In this document: positions 43,360 to 49,955 of the stretch, piece after piece
How positions within the stretch are numbered: the first letter of the stretch is position 1
Layout of the letters: every line of letters starts with the position of its first letter
Origin: CAVQWH01 sp963718685
GTDB taxonomy: Bacteria; Patescibacteriota; Saccharimonadia; Saccharimonadales; Saccharimonadaceae
Length of the DNA stretch: 64,000 nt
Reading direction: 5' to 3'
Assembly (NCBI GenBank): GCA_963718685.1
Contig: OY970356.1
Span: 248,001-312,000, forward strand
Program-made: the position numbers and the translations under genes
The notes under the pieces: generated by a model
Told to the model about the DNA's origin: nothing
The model's database searches: none
What the model saw: only the letters and a program-made list of their open reading frames with translations

Positions 43360-44985
43360 ATGAACGAAGATAAGCAAGCGGCGCGTTATCGCGAGCACGA
43401 AGAAGAAAACACCCGGTCGCGGGCCGATATTTTAGGTGTACCCTACATCGATACACGCGAATCTGCAAAAACCATTCCGTTAATAGACGGTGTGCTGAGC
43501 GTCGATGAAATGCACAAAGGGCGCATGGTTCCACTTGAAAAGGGTAATGACTCTGAGCCGTACGTATTTGGGGTTACTAATAATACGCCTCAATCGTTTA
43601 TTAAGGCCTTGCGCAAAGAATATTCCGAATCAGGCAAGATGCTCAACTTCATGCTCATTAGCGGTAGTGGCTACCGTGAATTAATGCTTCGCTACGATCC
43701 GCCTAAAGAAGTAGTCTACGACGACGTAAAAATCGCCCAGGCTGGCGACAGCGAAACTATTAAATCGGTTTCTAAAACTCTTGACTCCGTGCGCACCGAC
43801 GATATCCTTAATTATTTAATTGAACAAGCGGATACTTTAGGCGCTAGCGATATTCATTTAGAAAATCAGCGCGATGACGTGCGGGTGCGCTTGCGTGTAG
43901 ATGGCGCCTTACATCCCGTAGCTAAACTATCCCACGATAAATACCGAATCTTACTTGCGTCAATTGCTTCGCGCAGTAATATTTCTACCGCTGAAACCCA
44001 AGCTCAAGCAGGCAGTATGAACTATAAACTAGAAAAAGATGGCAATACCCGCTTTCTCAATATGCGTGTCGAAAGCATTCCTACGGTATATGGCCAGGAT
44101 GTAGTGGTTCGTTTGTTTAACTTTGATGAAACGCTGCTCAATCTTGACAACATCGGGGTTAACGAAAAAGAGCGCAAAGCAATTGATGAAATTGTAGCTC
44201 ATCCAAGGGGTATGGTTTTGATGGTAGGCCCGACTGGTTCCGGTAAGTCGACCACTCTTTATGGAATTATTAATGCTCTTAATACGACCGATCGCAAAAT
44301 TATAACTTTGGAAGATCCGGTAGAATATCGTGTTCCTGGCGTGAGCCAGATTCCGGTAGATACTAATAAAGGACAAAGTTTTGCCGAGGACTTTCGCGGA
44401 GTGTTACGGTTAGACCCCGATGTAGTGATGGTGGGCGAGATTCGCGATGCCGACACGGCACATACTGCCGTGCAGGCTTCTATAACCGGCCATTTGGTGC
44501 TTTCTACGTTTCACGCTGATTCGGCTTCCGCGGCTTTTAGCCGCATGATCGATATGATTGGTACCAACCCGGTTTTTAGCACGGCGATTCGTCTGGTAAT
44601 TAGCCAGCGTTTAGTGCGCAAGTTGGATGACAAAAGCAAGGAAGCTTACAAGGCTGACGATTCTACAAAGAAATGGCTGGTTGAAACCCTTAGAGACTTA
44701 CCCGACTCAGTAGAAAAACCAAGTTTAGACGGGGAGGTGACACTTTATAAGCCTGGCACAAGTGAGGATTCACCTTTTGGCTACAATGGCCGGCTGGTAA
44801 TCATGGAACAATTGATTGTTAACGAATCGATTCAAAAGTTTTTACGGGGCGATGAAGCTGAGGTGAATGCTAAAGCTATCGAAAAGACTGCAAAAAAGAA
44901 CGGTATGATTACAATGTTGCAAAACGGAGTTTTAAGAGCATTAAAGGGCGAGACTACCCTGGAAGAAATCAACCGCGTACTTTAA
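43360..44985 (+). CDS. PilB/GspE-family type IV pilus/secretion ATPase
   Basis: 541 aa. An N-terminal domain (about 1-140) is followed by the PilT/GspE N2 domain (DIHLENQRDDVRVRLRVDG) and the ATPase core: Walker A GPTGSGKSTTLYGI, Asp box, Walker B VVMVGEIRDADTA and His box GHLVLSTFHADS. The tetracysteine zinc site usual before the conserved GRLVIMEQL-type segment is absent. It would power type IV pili, which Saccharibacteria use for host contact and motility. No other pil gene is adjacent. TACAAT lies 8 nt before the ATG. Confidence 0.92.
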   Translation: MNEDKQAARYREHEEENTRSRADILGVPYIDTRESAKTIPLIDGVLSVDEMHKGRMVPLEKGNDSEPYVFGVTNNTPQSFIKALRKEYSESGKMLNFMLISGSGYRELMLRYDPPKEVVYDDVKIAQAGDSETIKSVSKTLDSVRTDDILNYLIEQADTLGASDIHLENQRDDVRVRLRVDGALHPVAKLSHDKYRILLASIASRSNISTAETQAQAGSMNYKLEKDGNTRFLNMRVESIPTVYGQDVVVRLFNFDETLLNLDNIGVNEKERKAIDEIVAHPRGMVLMVGPTGSGKSTTLYGIINALNTTDRKIITLEDPVEYRVPGVSQIPVDTNKGQSFAEDFRGVLRLDPDVVMVGEIRDADTAHTAVQASITGHLVLSTFHADSASAAFSRMIDMIGTNPVFSTAIRLVISQRLVRKLDDKSKEAYKADDSTKKWLVETLRDLPDSVEKPSLDGEVTLYKPGTSEDSPFGYNGRLVIMEQLIVNESIQKFLRGDEAEVNAKAIEKTAKKNGMITMLQNGVLRALKGETTLEEINRVL

Positions 44986-44986
44986 T

Positions 44987-46123
44987 CTATTTAATAACTT
45001 TAGCTATTGCAGGCACAAGACGCTCGTCTAAGACGTACGGTATCACTTCTTCACTTGTAGGATTCTCAATCAAAGAAGCAATAGCTTCTGCTGCTGCAAT
45101 TTTGTGCTGGTCAGTAATGTTGCGTACGTTGTTGTCTAACGCGCCACGGAAAACACCTGGGAAAGCCACGGCGTTATTAACTTGATTGGGGAAGTCACTT
45201 CTACCCGTGGCCATTACCGCAACTCCCGCTTTCTTTGCTGTGTCAGGCATAATCTCTGGTACAGGGTTTGCCATGGCAAAAACAATAGGATTTTTATCCA
45301 TCGATTTTATCATATCTGTCGTTAACAGACCCGGTCTAGATACGCCGATAAACACATCAGCTCCTTGGATTATATCTTCTAATGGACCGTCTATACCGGA
45401 CAAATTTGTAAATTCTAATATTTTTTTCTTTTCAGGGTTTAAATCCGTGCGATTTGCGCTGACAATTCCCTTACTGTCTACAACAAACATCCGTGGTTTG
45501 GCATATTGATGCAATAGCCTAATTATGGCTGTTCCGGCGGCGCCCGCTCCAACCACTACGATTTTTGCGTCAGAAAGTTTACGGCCAGTAACTTTCATAG
45601 CATTGATAAGACCTGCTAGTACTACAATTGCCGTGCCGTGTTGGTCGTCGTGAAAAACCGGAATGTCTAATTCCTTTTTAAGGCGTTTTTCAATTTCAAA
45701 GCACTTTGGTGCAGCGATATCTTCCAGATTTATAGCTCCGAAGCTTGAAGCAATATTTTTTACAGTCTCTACTATCTCGTCGGGCGTGTGGGCTTCTAAA
45801 ACAATCGGCACACTGTCGATGTTAGCAAAATGCTTAAACAGCAAGGCCTTTCCTTCCATAACCGGCAAACTGGCTTTAGCGCCAATGTCACCTAGCCCAA
45901 GCACCGAAGAGCCGTCAGAAATAACTGCTACCAGGTTGTTAGTCCAGGTATACTCTTTTAATTTACTAGGGTCATTGGCAATCAATTGGCTTACAGCCGC
46001 TACGCCTGGTGAATAGTAAGTGCTGAGCTTTTGGCGTGACATTTTTTCTTCGTCGCGCAACCTAGTGGTAATTTTCCCTCGGAATTTTTTGTGCAAATTT
46101 AGAGCTTCTTGATTAATATCCAT
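44987..46123 (-). CDS. NAD(P)-dependent malic enzyme
   Basis: About 378 aa from the ATG at 46123; ATG 46129 and TTG 46132 are alternatives. A short-form (prokaryotic) malic enzyme: YYSPGVAAVSQLI (catalytic Tyr), SDGSSVLGLGDIG, GKALLFKHFANID (catalytic Lys), IPVFHDDQHGTAIV (metal Asp pair) and a Rossmann GAGAAGTAII. It decarboxylates malate to pyruvate with NAD(P)H production, a usual enzyme in Saccharibacteria. It ends 1 nt from the pilB-like stop. Confidence 0.93.
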   Translation of the reverse strand: MDINQEALNLHKKFRGKITTRLRDEEKMSRQKLSTYYSPGVAAVSQLIANDPSKLKEYTWTNNLVAVISDGSSVLGLGDIGAKASLPVMEGKALLFKHFANIDSVPIVLEAHTPDEIVETVKNIASSFGAINLEDIAAPKCFEIEKRLKKELDIPVFHDDQHGTAIVVLAGLINAMKVTGRKLSDAKIVVVGAGAAGTAIIRLLHQYAKPRMFVVDSKGIVSANRTDLNPEKKKILEFTNLSGIDGPLEDIIQGADVFIGVSRPGLLTTDMIKSMDKNPIVFAMANPVPEIMPDTAKKAGVAVMATGRSDFPNQVNNAVAFPGVFRGALDNNVRNITDQHKIAAAEAIASLIENPTSEEVIPYVLDERLVPAIAKVIK

Positions 46124-46188
46124 ACCCATCAATCTTACATGTTTTACGATTCACTATCTAGGGCACTGCTAAGTAATAATTACATGGT

Positions 46189-46216
46189 TTGAAAATACTC
46201 TAGGATGTGCTACAAT
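46189..46216 (+). promoter_or_regulatory. rplS promoter
   Basis: TTGAAA (46189-46194), a 16-nt spacer and TACAAT (46211-46216), about 44 nt before the rplS ATG. Confidence 0.6.
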
Positions 46217-46260
46217 TTAGTCTTGATTGTTAAAATATTTTAAAAGCGACAGAAGTAATT

Positions 46261-46785
46261 ATGAGTTTTGAGCTAATCAGTAAAGTAAATGACAGCCAGA
46301 AAAAGGCCGCAGTTGTACAAGTACGCAGCGGCGACACTGTTCGTGTTCATCAGAAAATTCGCGAAGGTAACAAAGAGCGTGTTCAGATTTTTGAAGGCGT
46401 GGTTATCCGTTGTGATCGCAAAAATAGTCTGACTAGCCGCATTACGGTCCGTAAAATTACCAGCGGGGTAGGCGTTGAAAAAAGTTTCTTACTCCACAGC
46501 CCATTGGTTGAAAAAGTGGAAGTTGTTCGTCGCTCTAAGGTTCGCCGCAATTACTTAAGCTATTTAAGGCAGCGAAGTGGCAAAAGCGCCCGTCTTCAAG
46601 GCGTTGAGTTTGATAAGACTAAAGTAAATAGCGTGCGCGACGAAAAGGCTGAAGCCGAAGCAGCTCGCCTAAAAGAAGAAAAAGCTAAAGAAGCAGCTAA
46701 AAAAGCTGAAGCTAAAGCTAACGAAGAGGCAGAGCTTGCCAAAAAGCAGGCGGAAGTAGAAGCCAGACACAAAGAACAAAGCTAA
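46261..46785 (+). CDS. rplS: Ribosomal protein bL19 with long charged tail
   Basis: 174 aa against about 115 for typical bL19. Residues 1-120 are the standard fold: the FELISKVNDSQKK start, GDTVRVHQKIREGNKERVQI, SFLLHSPLVEKVEVVRRSKVRRNYLSYLRQR. Residues 120-174 are an Ala/Glu/Lys-rich helix (RLKEEKAKEAAKKAEAKANE). bL19 sits at the 30S-50S interface. The tail would project from the ribosome; its role is unknown. rnhB, usually next, is displaced by a small-gene cassette. Confidence 0.95.
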   Translation: MSFELISKVNDSQKKAAVVQVRSGDTVRVHQKIREGNKERVQIFEGVVIRCDRKNSLTSRITVRKITSGVGVEKSFLLHSPLVEKVEVVRRSKVRRNYLSYLRQRSGKSARLQGVEFDKTKVNSVRDEKAEAEAARLKEEKAKEAAKKAEAKANEEAELAKKQAEVEARHKEQS

Positions 46786-46845
46786 TTTCGAAAAATCTGA
46801 CAAGTCTAATAAAAAGAGACAAAAAAAGTAGAAAAGAAGGGAAAG

Positions 46846-46858
46846 ACAGAGTAGAAAT
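46846..46858 (+). repeat. Left inverted repeat of cassette 3
   Basis: ACAGAGTAGAAAT. The first 12 bases pair with TTCCTACTCTGT at 47217-47228 with one mismatch. It marks the 3' end of the 45-aa gene's transcript unit. See the cassette finding. Confidence 0.65.
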
Positions 46859-46862
46859 AACA

Positions 46863-46960
46863 GGAGCTGACAAGGGTTCGGCAGACAATTACCGAAAGAA
46901 GTGATGAGCACATAAGCTCCGAAACACTTCAACAAGCATGCAGCTTGCCCCTTAGGTAAT
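46863..46960. ncRNA. Multi-branched structured element in cassette 3
   Basis: AAGGG (46872-46876) pairs with CCCTT (46949-46953) and encloses three abutting hairpins: TTCGG/CCGAA, GAAGTG/CACTTC (with inner GAGC/GCTC) and CAAGC/GCTTG. Two further complementary pairs, GGAGCT (46863) with AGCTCC (46915) and ATTACC (46889) with GGTAAT (46955), could form pseudoknots or alternative folds. No known RNA family is recognised; the active strand is not certain. Confidence 0.4.
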
Positions 46961-46972
46961 AGCGAGTCTCAA

Positions 46973-47011
46973 GCTCGATATTTAACTTAGGCTCCGACTT
47001 GGATATCGAGC
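46973..47011 (-). terminator. 9-bp inverted repeat downstream of the 45-aa gene
   Basis: GCTCGATAT (46973-46981) and ATATCGAGC (47003-47011) form a perfect stem with a 21-nt loop, in the 3' flank of the minus-strand 45-aa gene. No T run follows, so termination is uncertain. Confidence 0.4.
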
Positions 47012-47045
47012 CCGTAGTAGCATTACATCTCACGTAGACTGTCTC

Positions 47046-47183
47046 TCAGCGTGCGTGTTCATTCCATACATTCATTATCTCCATAGCAACCAGCACTAAA
47101 AGGCACGCTACCACAAGGATAGCAATAGCGATGCCAATATAGATAACTACCTGCCCTAGTGCGCTCACTGCAATTACTATCAT
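47046..47183 (-). CDS. 45-aa single-pass membrane peptide (cassette 3)
   Basis: ATG at 47183 with GAGGTGG upstream, ending in TGA. The product begins MIVIAVSALGQVVIYIGIAI and continues as a long hydrophobic helix, with a polar C-terminus (MNVWNEHAR). Not recognised; the size and shape resemble small membrane regulatory or toxin peptides. It is the only gene in its repeat-bounded unit and is preceded by the shared leader. Confidence 0.6.
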   Translation of the reverse strand: MIVIAVSALGQVVIYIGIAIAILVVACLLVLVAMEIMNVWNEHAR

Positions 47184-47216
47184 AGCGACAACCACCTCAC
47201 TTGTCGGATTCTCGTG

Positions 47217-47315
47217 TTCCTACTCTGTCAAAGATCGATTTGGAGCAAAATGCCATTCTACAATTAATCAAAATCTCTTAAGGCAAATCTAACTCAACAA
47301 ATCATATACATTATA
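47217..47315 (-). promoter_or_regulatory. Promoter and leader of cassette 3
   Basis: Minus strand: -10 TATAAT (complement 47310-47315), 9 nt, then TTGTTGAG (complement 47293-47300) at the presumed start of the RNA. The leader ends with TCCAAATCGATCTTTG joined to ACAGAGTAGGAA. The same blocks are found at cassettes 1 and 2; this leader is longer by about 35 nt. Confidence 0.55.
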
Positions 47316-47355
47316 TAATTAATATTTATAACCGGCAAATTGGTATAATATCTTT

Positions 47356-48282
47356 ATGGCAGTGGTTGGCGTGGATGAAGTTGGTCGGGGCGCTTGGGCC
47401 GGTCCTTTGGTGGTTGGAGCGGTGGTGCTTGGCGAGCAGGAAATACCTGGCCTGACTGACAGTAAAAAGATATCAGCTAAGCGGCGTAATGAGCTTGCTA
47501 AGCTTATTAAAAGTGATGCTAGGGCTATCGGGCTTGGCTGGGTATCGGCAGAAAATATAGACAAGTACGGTTTGTCTAAAGCTTTAAAAATAGCCGCTGA
47601 GCTAGCTTTGCGGGAAATCAAGATAGACTACGATGAAATTATTATCGACGGCACTTTAAAGCTAATCGATGACAACCGAGTGACAACAATGAAGCAGGCA
47701 GATTTGCTTATACCTAGCGTCAGTGCAGCCAGCATCATTGCCAAAGTAGCACGCGATTATTATATGCGCGAAGTTGCTCATAAGGATCTGCCGCATTACA
47801 TGTTTGATAAGCACGTAGGCTATGGCACGGCAGCTCATCATGCTGCTTTAAAAAGTCATGGAGTTTCAAAATTACATAGGTTGAGCTTTGCGCCGGTTAA
47901 GGCGATTGACGGTGCGAAAACTCCAAAGCAAAAAGTAAATAAAGTTAAATCAACGGCCGGTCGTCAGGCTGAACAAGTTGCGGCTAAGTTTTTAAAACAA
48001 AAAGGCTTTGAAATTTTAGACCAGAACTGGCGCACTAAAATGTGTGAGATTGATATTATCGCTCTAAAAAATAAGACCGTTTATTTTGTAGAGGTCAAGC
48101 ATCGTGAAAAAGACAGTTATGGCAGCGGGGCAGAGGCTATTACTAAAAAGAAATTAGCACAGATGCGGTTTGCCGCCGAAGTCTGGTGTAAAGCTAATAA
48201 ATATAAAAATGACGCCCAACTATCTGTTATAGCTACAACTGGCGTCAACCCTAAAGTTACTAATTGGTTTGAGAGTGTTTAA
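47356..48282 (+). CDS. rnhB: RNase HII fused to YraN/UPF0102 nuclease-like domain
   Basis: 308 aa. Residues 1-190 are RNase HII: VVGVDEVGRGAWAGPLVVGA (catalytic Asp-Glu), IIIDGTLKL, and SVSAASIIAKVARD. After a Lys-rich linker, residues 203-308 are YraN-like: GRQAEQVAAKFLKQKGFEIL, then EIDIIALKNKTVYFVEVKHR with the PD-(D/E)xK residues. RNase HII removes ribonucleotides from DNA; YraN is a putative endonuclease. In many bacteria rnhB and yraN are adjacent genes; here they are one ORF. TATAAT ends 6 nt before the ATG. Confidence 0.93.
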   Translation: MAVVGVDEVGRGAWAGPLVVGAVVLGEQEIPGLTDSKKISAKRRNELAKLIKSDARAIGLGWVSAENIDKYGLSKALKIAAELALREIKIDYDEIIIDGTLKLIDDNRVTTMKQADLLIPSVSAASIIAKVARDYYMREVAHKDLPHYMFDKHVGYGTAAHHAALKSHGVSKLHRLSFAPVKAIDGAKTPKQKVNKVKSTAGRQAEQVAAKFLKQKGFEILDQNWRTKMCEIDIIALKNKTVYFVEVKHREKDSYGSGAEAITKKKLAQMRFAAEVWCKANKYKNDAQLSVIATTGVNPKVTNWFESV

Positions 48283-48300
48283 ATATTTCAAATTTATTAT

Positions 48301-48313
48301 GCAGAGTAGGTAT
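48301..48313 (+). repeat. Left inverted repeat of cassette 1
   Basis: GCAGAGTAGGTAT, a perfect 13-bp inverted match to ATACCTACTCTGC at 49102-49114. Located 18 nt after the rnhB stop. Confidence 0.75.
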
Positions 48314-48326
48314 TAAGCCCAGCGAG

Positions 48327-48358
48327 AGCGTAAGACGAGATTGCTCTCGTCTTACGCT
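48327..48358 (-). terminator. 14-bp perfect hairpin at the 3' end of cassette 1
   Basis: AGCGTAAGACGAGA and TCTCGTCTTACGCT with a TTGC loop. It lies after the minus-strand 35-aa gene and also after rnhB on the plus strand, so either may use it. No adjacent T run. Confidence 0.6.
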
Positions 48359-48380
48359 TCCGCCCGGCCTGCCTTTTCGC

Positions 48381-48488
48381 CTAGTTTCCTAGGCCTAGGA
48401 TGCCTTTGTTCGGCGTTATGAAGTCAAGAGCCAGGAAAGCCCCTATGCCCAGTACCAGCACGAGGGCCGCCAGCTTTAGCTTGCGCAT
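48381..48488 (-). CDS. 35-aa membrane peptide (cassette 1)
   Basis: ATG at 48488 preceded by AAGGAGGA; ends in TAG at 48381. MRKLKLAALVLVLGIGAFLA is a basic-start hydrophobic helix that could be a signal or single anchor; the remainder (LDFITPNKGILGLGN) is short and polar. Not recognised. It is the last gene of the cassette 1 operon, 27 nt after the 106-aa gene. Confidence 0.6.
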   Translation of the reverse strand: MRKLKLAALVLVLGIGAFLALDFITPNKGILGLGN

Positions 48489-48515
48489 GAATCCTCCTTA
48501 AAAGATTGACTTGAT

Positions 48516-48836
48516 TTACTCCACTCCTCCTATCTTTTCAGCCCGATCTATAAGCCAGACCAACCCAATAAGCACTAGGAAATACCAGCAAAAAAGAGAA
48601 CGAAACGTGCTTTTAGGGAGGAACATAGAAAGTTCAAGCTTTTCTATCCGCTCTTCGTTCTTGCCGATGCTTATCGACAAAAGAAAGATGTCGAGTAGAA
48701 AAAGTACTGCGCCGACGAGCCAATATATAGTCACCAGGAACCCTATTGGCCAGGCAACTGCAAAGTTCGTTGCTAGTGCGATGACTCCAAGCCACGCGAA
48801 TACGAATGCTATAAAAAGCCACAGTAGCTTCTCCAT
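48516..48836 (-). CDS. Membrane protein, 106 aa (cassette 1)
   Basis: Start at the ATG at 48836, overlapping the upstream stop as TGATG, with AGAAGG in front. Four hydrophobic helices. The segment TIYWLVGAVLFLLDIFLLS followed by a charged stretch and MFLP has a clear counterpart in the 123-aa protein of cassette 2 (IYWIVGFAFLLWDSLLL then MLLP), so the two are paralogues. Function unknown. Confidence 0.65.
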   Translation of the reverse strand: MEKLLWLFIAFVFAWLGVIALATNFAVAWPIGFLVTIYWLVGAVLFLLDIFLLSISIGKNEERIEKLELSMFLPKSTFRSLFCWYFLVLIGLVWLIDRAEKIGGVE

Positions 48837-49081
48837 CACAAGACCTTCTCTCGATAGCGGACCCGTTTGAGTGAATCTCTTTTAGGCTTCATGCCCCAAT
48901 CGTTTCGACTTAGTGTCTCTATTCCAAAGAGATCCGTCATGAAGAATACGAGAGGGAAAGCAAAACAAGAGAAAAGTGCAGATTTTTTCTTGCTCCAACC
49001 GTAAGTCCCGCGGCATAGCGCGTAAGACGAGAGGGCACAAACAGCCCAAAGGAGCACCACAACCACAATAGCCTGAAGCAT
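48836..49081 (-). CDS. Membrane protein, 81 aa (cassette 1)
   Basis: ATG at 49081 with a GGAGGA site. Two hydrophobic helices (about 2-24 and 33-53) and a basic C-terminal tail (KPKRDSLKRVRYREK). First gene of the cassette 1 operon, coupled to the next by a TGATG overlap. Family not recognised. Confidence 0.65.
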   Translation of the reverse strand: MLQAIVVVVLLWAVCALSSYALCRGTYGWSKKKSALFSCFAFPLVFFMTDLFGIETLSRNDWGMKPKRDSLKRVRYREKVL

Positions 49082-49101
49082 TATCTTCCTCCGACTGTTG
49101 T

Positions 49102-49168
49102 ATACCTACTCTGCAAAGTTCGACCTGGAAGTAATAAAATCACCTCAACAAATCTAACATATATTATC
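49102..49168 (-). promoter_or_regulatory. Right inverted repeat, leader and promoter of cassette 1
   Basis: Minus strand: GATAAT (complement 49163-49168), 11 nt, TTGTTGAGG (complement 49143-49151), then TTCCAGGTCGAACTTT and GCAGAGTAGGTAT (complement 49102-49114). Leader from TTGTTG to the repeat is 37 nt, the same as in cassette 2. The block differs from cassette 2 only between the conserved parts. Confidence 0.6.
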
Positions 49169-49198
49169 ATAAATTAATTAAAATATCAAAGTTAAAAA

Positions 49199-49259
49199 GC
49201 AGAGCAGAAATCATCCAAGCCCGGGCGGGGTACAGCACGTATACACTGTGCTGCCCCCG
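49199..49259 (-). repeat. Left inverted repeat and terminator hairpin of cassette 2
   Basis: GCAGAGCAGAAAT (49199-49211) pairs over 12 bases with TTTCTACTCTGC at 49868-49879, with one G-T pair. Just inside lies the hairpin GGGG-TA-CAGCAC/GTGCTG-CCCC (49227-49257). On the minus strand the repeat is followed by TTTTT, so the 3' end of the operon RNA probably lies here. Confidence 0.65.
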
Positions 49260-49274
49260 ATCGTTTTGGCGGGC

Positions 49275-49472
49275 TTACGGTAATACATTGAGTATTACGA
49301 CGAGCCCGATGACCAGCACAACGACTCCGCCCATCAAGGTTCCGGCGTAAGAGAGCATATGAGCCCCGTCGTTAAATTCGCGAGACTCTGCACGGCCACC
49401 CATCCTGTCGGCGCTCCATAGATACCCGACTAACCAAATCGCCAGGAAAACTACGGCTACTATGCCTTTCAT
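49275..49472 (-). CDS. Membrane protein, 65 aa (cassette 2)
   Basis: Two hydrophobic helices (about 2-20 and 44-64) separated by a polar loop (ADRMGGRAESREFNDGAHML). The start lies 4 nt after the stop of the upstream 123-aa gene and has only a weak ribosome-binding site, so translation is probably coupled. Not recognised. It ends right at the cassette's terminator hairpin. Confidence 0.65.
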   Translation of the reverse strand: MKGIVAVVFLAIWLVGYLWSADRMGGRAESREFNDGAHMLSYAGTLMGGVVVLVIGLVVILNVLP

Positions 49473-49476
49473 AGTT

Positions 49477-49848
49477 TTACGCCCGGCCAGTTGGTTCCAG
49501 CGGACTTCTGTCCTTGCTGTGCTCCTCTAGCACAAAGAATATTCCCATCTCTACAAGAGACACAATAAAGAAAAAAGGAAAGAACACCATGCAAAACTCA
49601 CGTGGTAGCAGCATTTTGTTCTCGTACTGAGCTGCATCGTCCTCCAGCTTTCTCCAGGTCATCACAAGGAGCAAGCTGTCCCACAAAAGGAAAGCGAAGC
49701 CGACTATCCAGTAGATGGCACTGTAAATCACGAAGGTTTCTTGGGAGCCTCCAGAGGTGTCAAGGCCTATAAACAGTTCCAAAGGACCGAATACAAGCAA
49801 AAACACCCCAGCTACGAAAAGAAAAGCATAAAAAAGCTTGCTATACAT
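49477..49848 (-). CDS. Membrane protein, 123 aa (cassette 2)
   Basis: Start at ATG 49848 with GGGGTGAG upstream; the frame reaches 49881 but that part is leader. Four hydrophobic helices, with IYWIVGFAFLLWDSLLL and MLLP shared with the 106-aa protein of cassette 1 (paralogues). Polar C-terminus (EEHSKDRSPLEPTGRA). Function unknown. Confidence 0.65.
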   Translation of the reverse strand: MYSKLFYAFLFVAGVFLLVFGPLELFIGLDTSGGSQETFVIYSAIYWIVGFAFLLWDSLLLVMTWRKLEDDAAQYENKMLLPREFCMVFFPFFFIVSLVEMGIFFVLEEHSKDRSPLEPTGRA

Positions 49849-49867
49849 TATCTCACCCCGTATGTAG

Positions 49868-49954
49868 TTTCTACTCTGCAAAGTCCGACCCGGAAACGGT
49901 TCCGCCGCCTCAACAAGTCAAATTTATTTTATAACTTAAACTGGCAAGAGTCAA
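49868..49954 (-). promoter_or_regulatory. Right inverted repeat, leader and promoter of cassette 2
   Basis: Minus strand: TTGACT (complement 49949-49954), 17 nt, TAAAAT (complement 49926-49931), 9 nt, TTGTTGAGG (complement 49908-49916), then TTTCCGGGTCGGACTTT and GCAGAGTAGAAA (complement 49868-49879). The -35 box begins 1 nt after the pepN stop codon. Confidence 0.65.
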
Positions 49955-49955
49955 C

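Noticed and set aside
46898..46930. Hammerhead-like stretch with GUGAUGAGC and GCUCCGAAAC
   Set aside because: The essential C3 is G, extra bases separate stem II from GAAA, and no proper third stem or cleavage triplet is found. It is treated as part of the multi-branch fold.
46786..47045. RNase P RNA or tmRNA downstream of rplS
   Set aside because: The conserved RNase P core segments and the tmRNA tRNA-like ends are missing.
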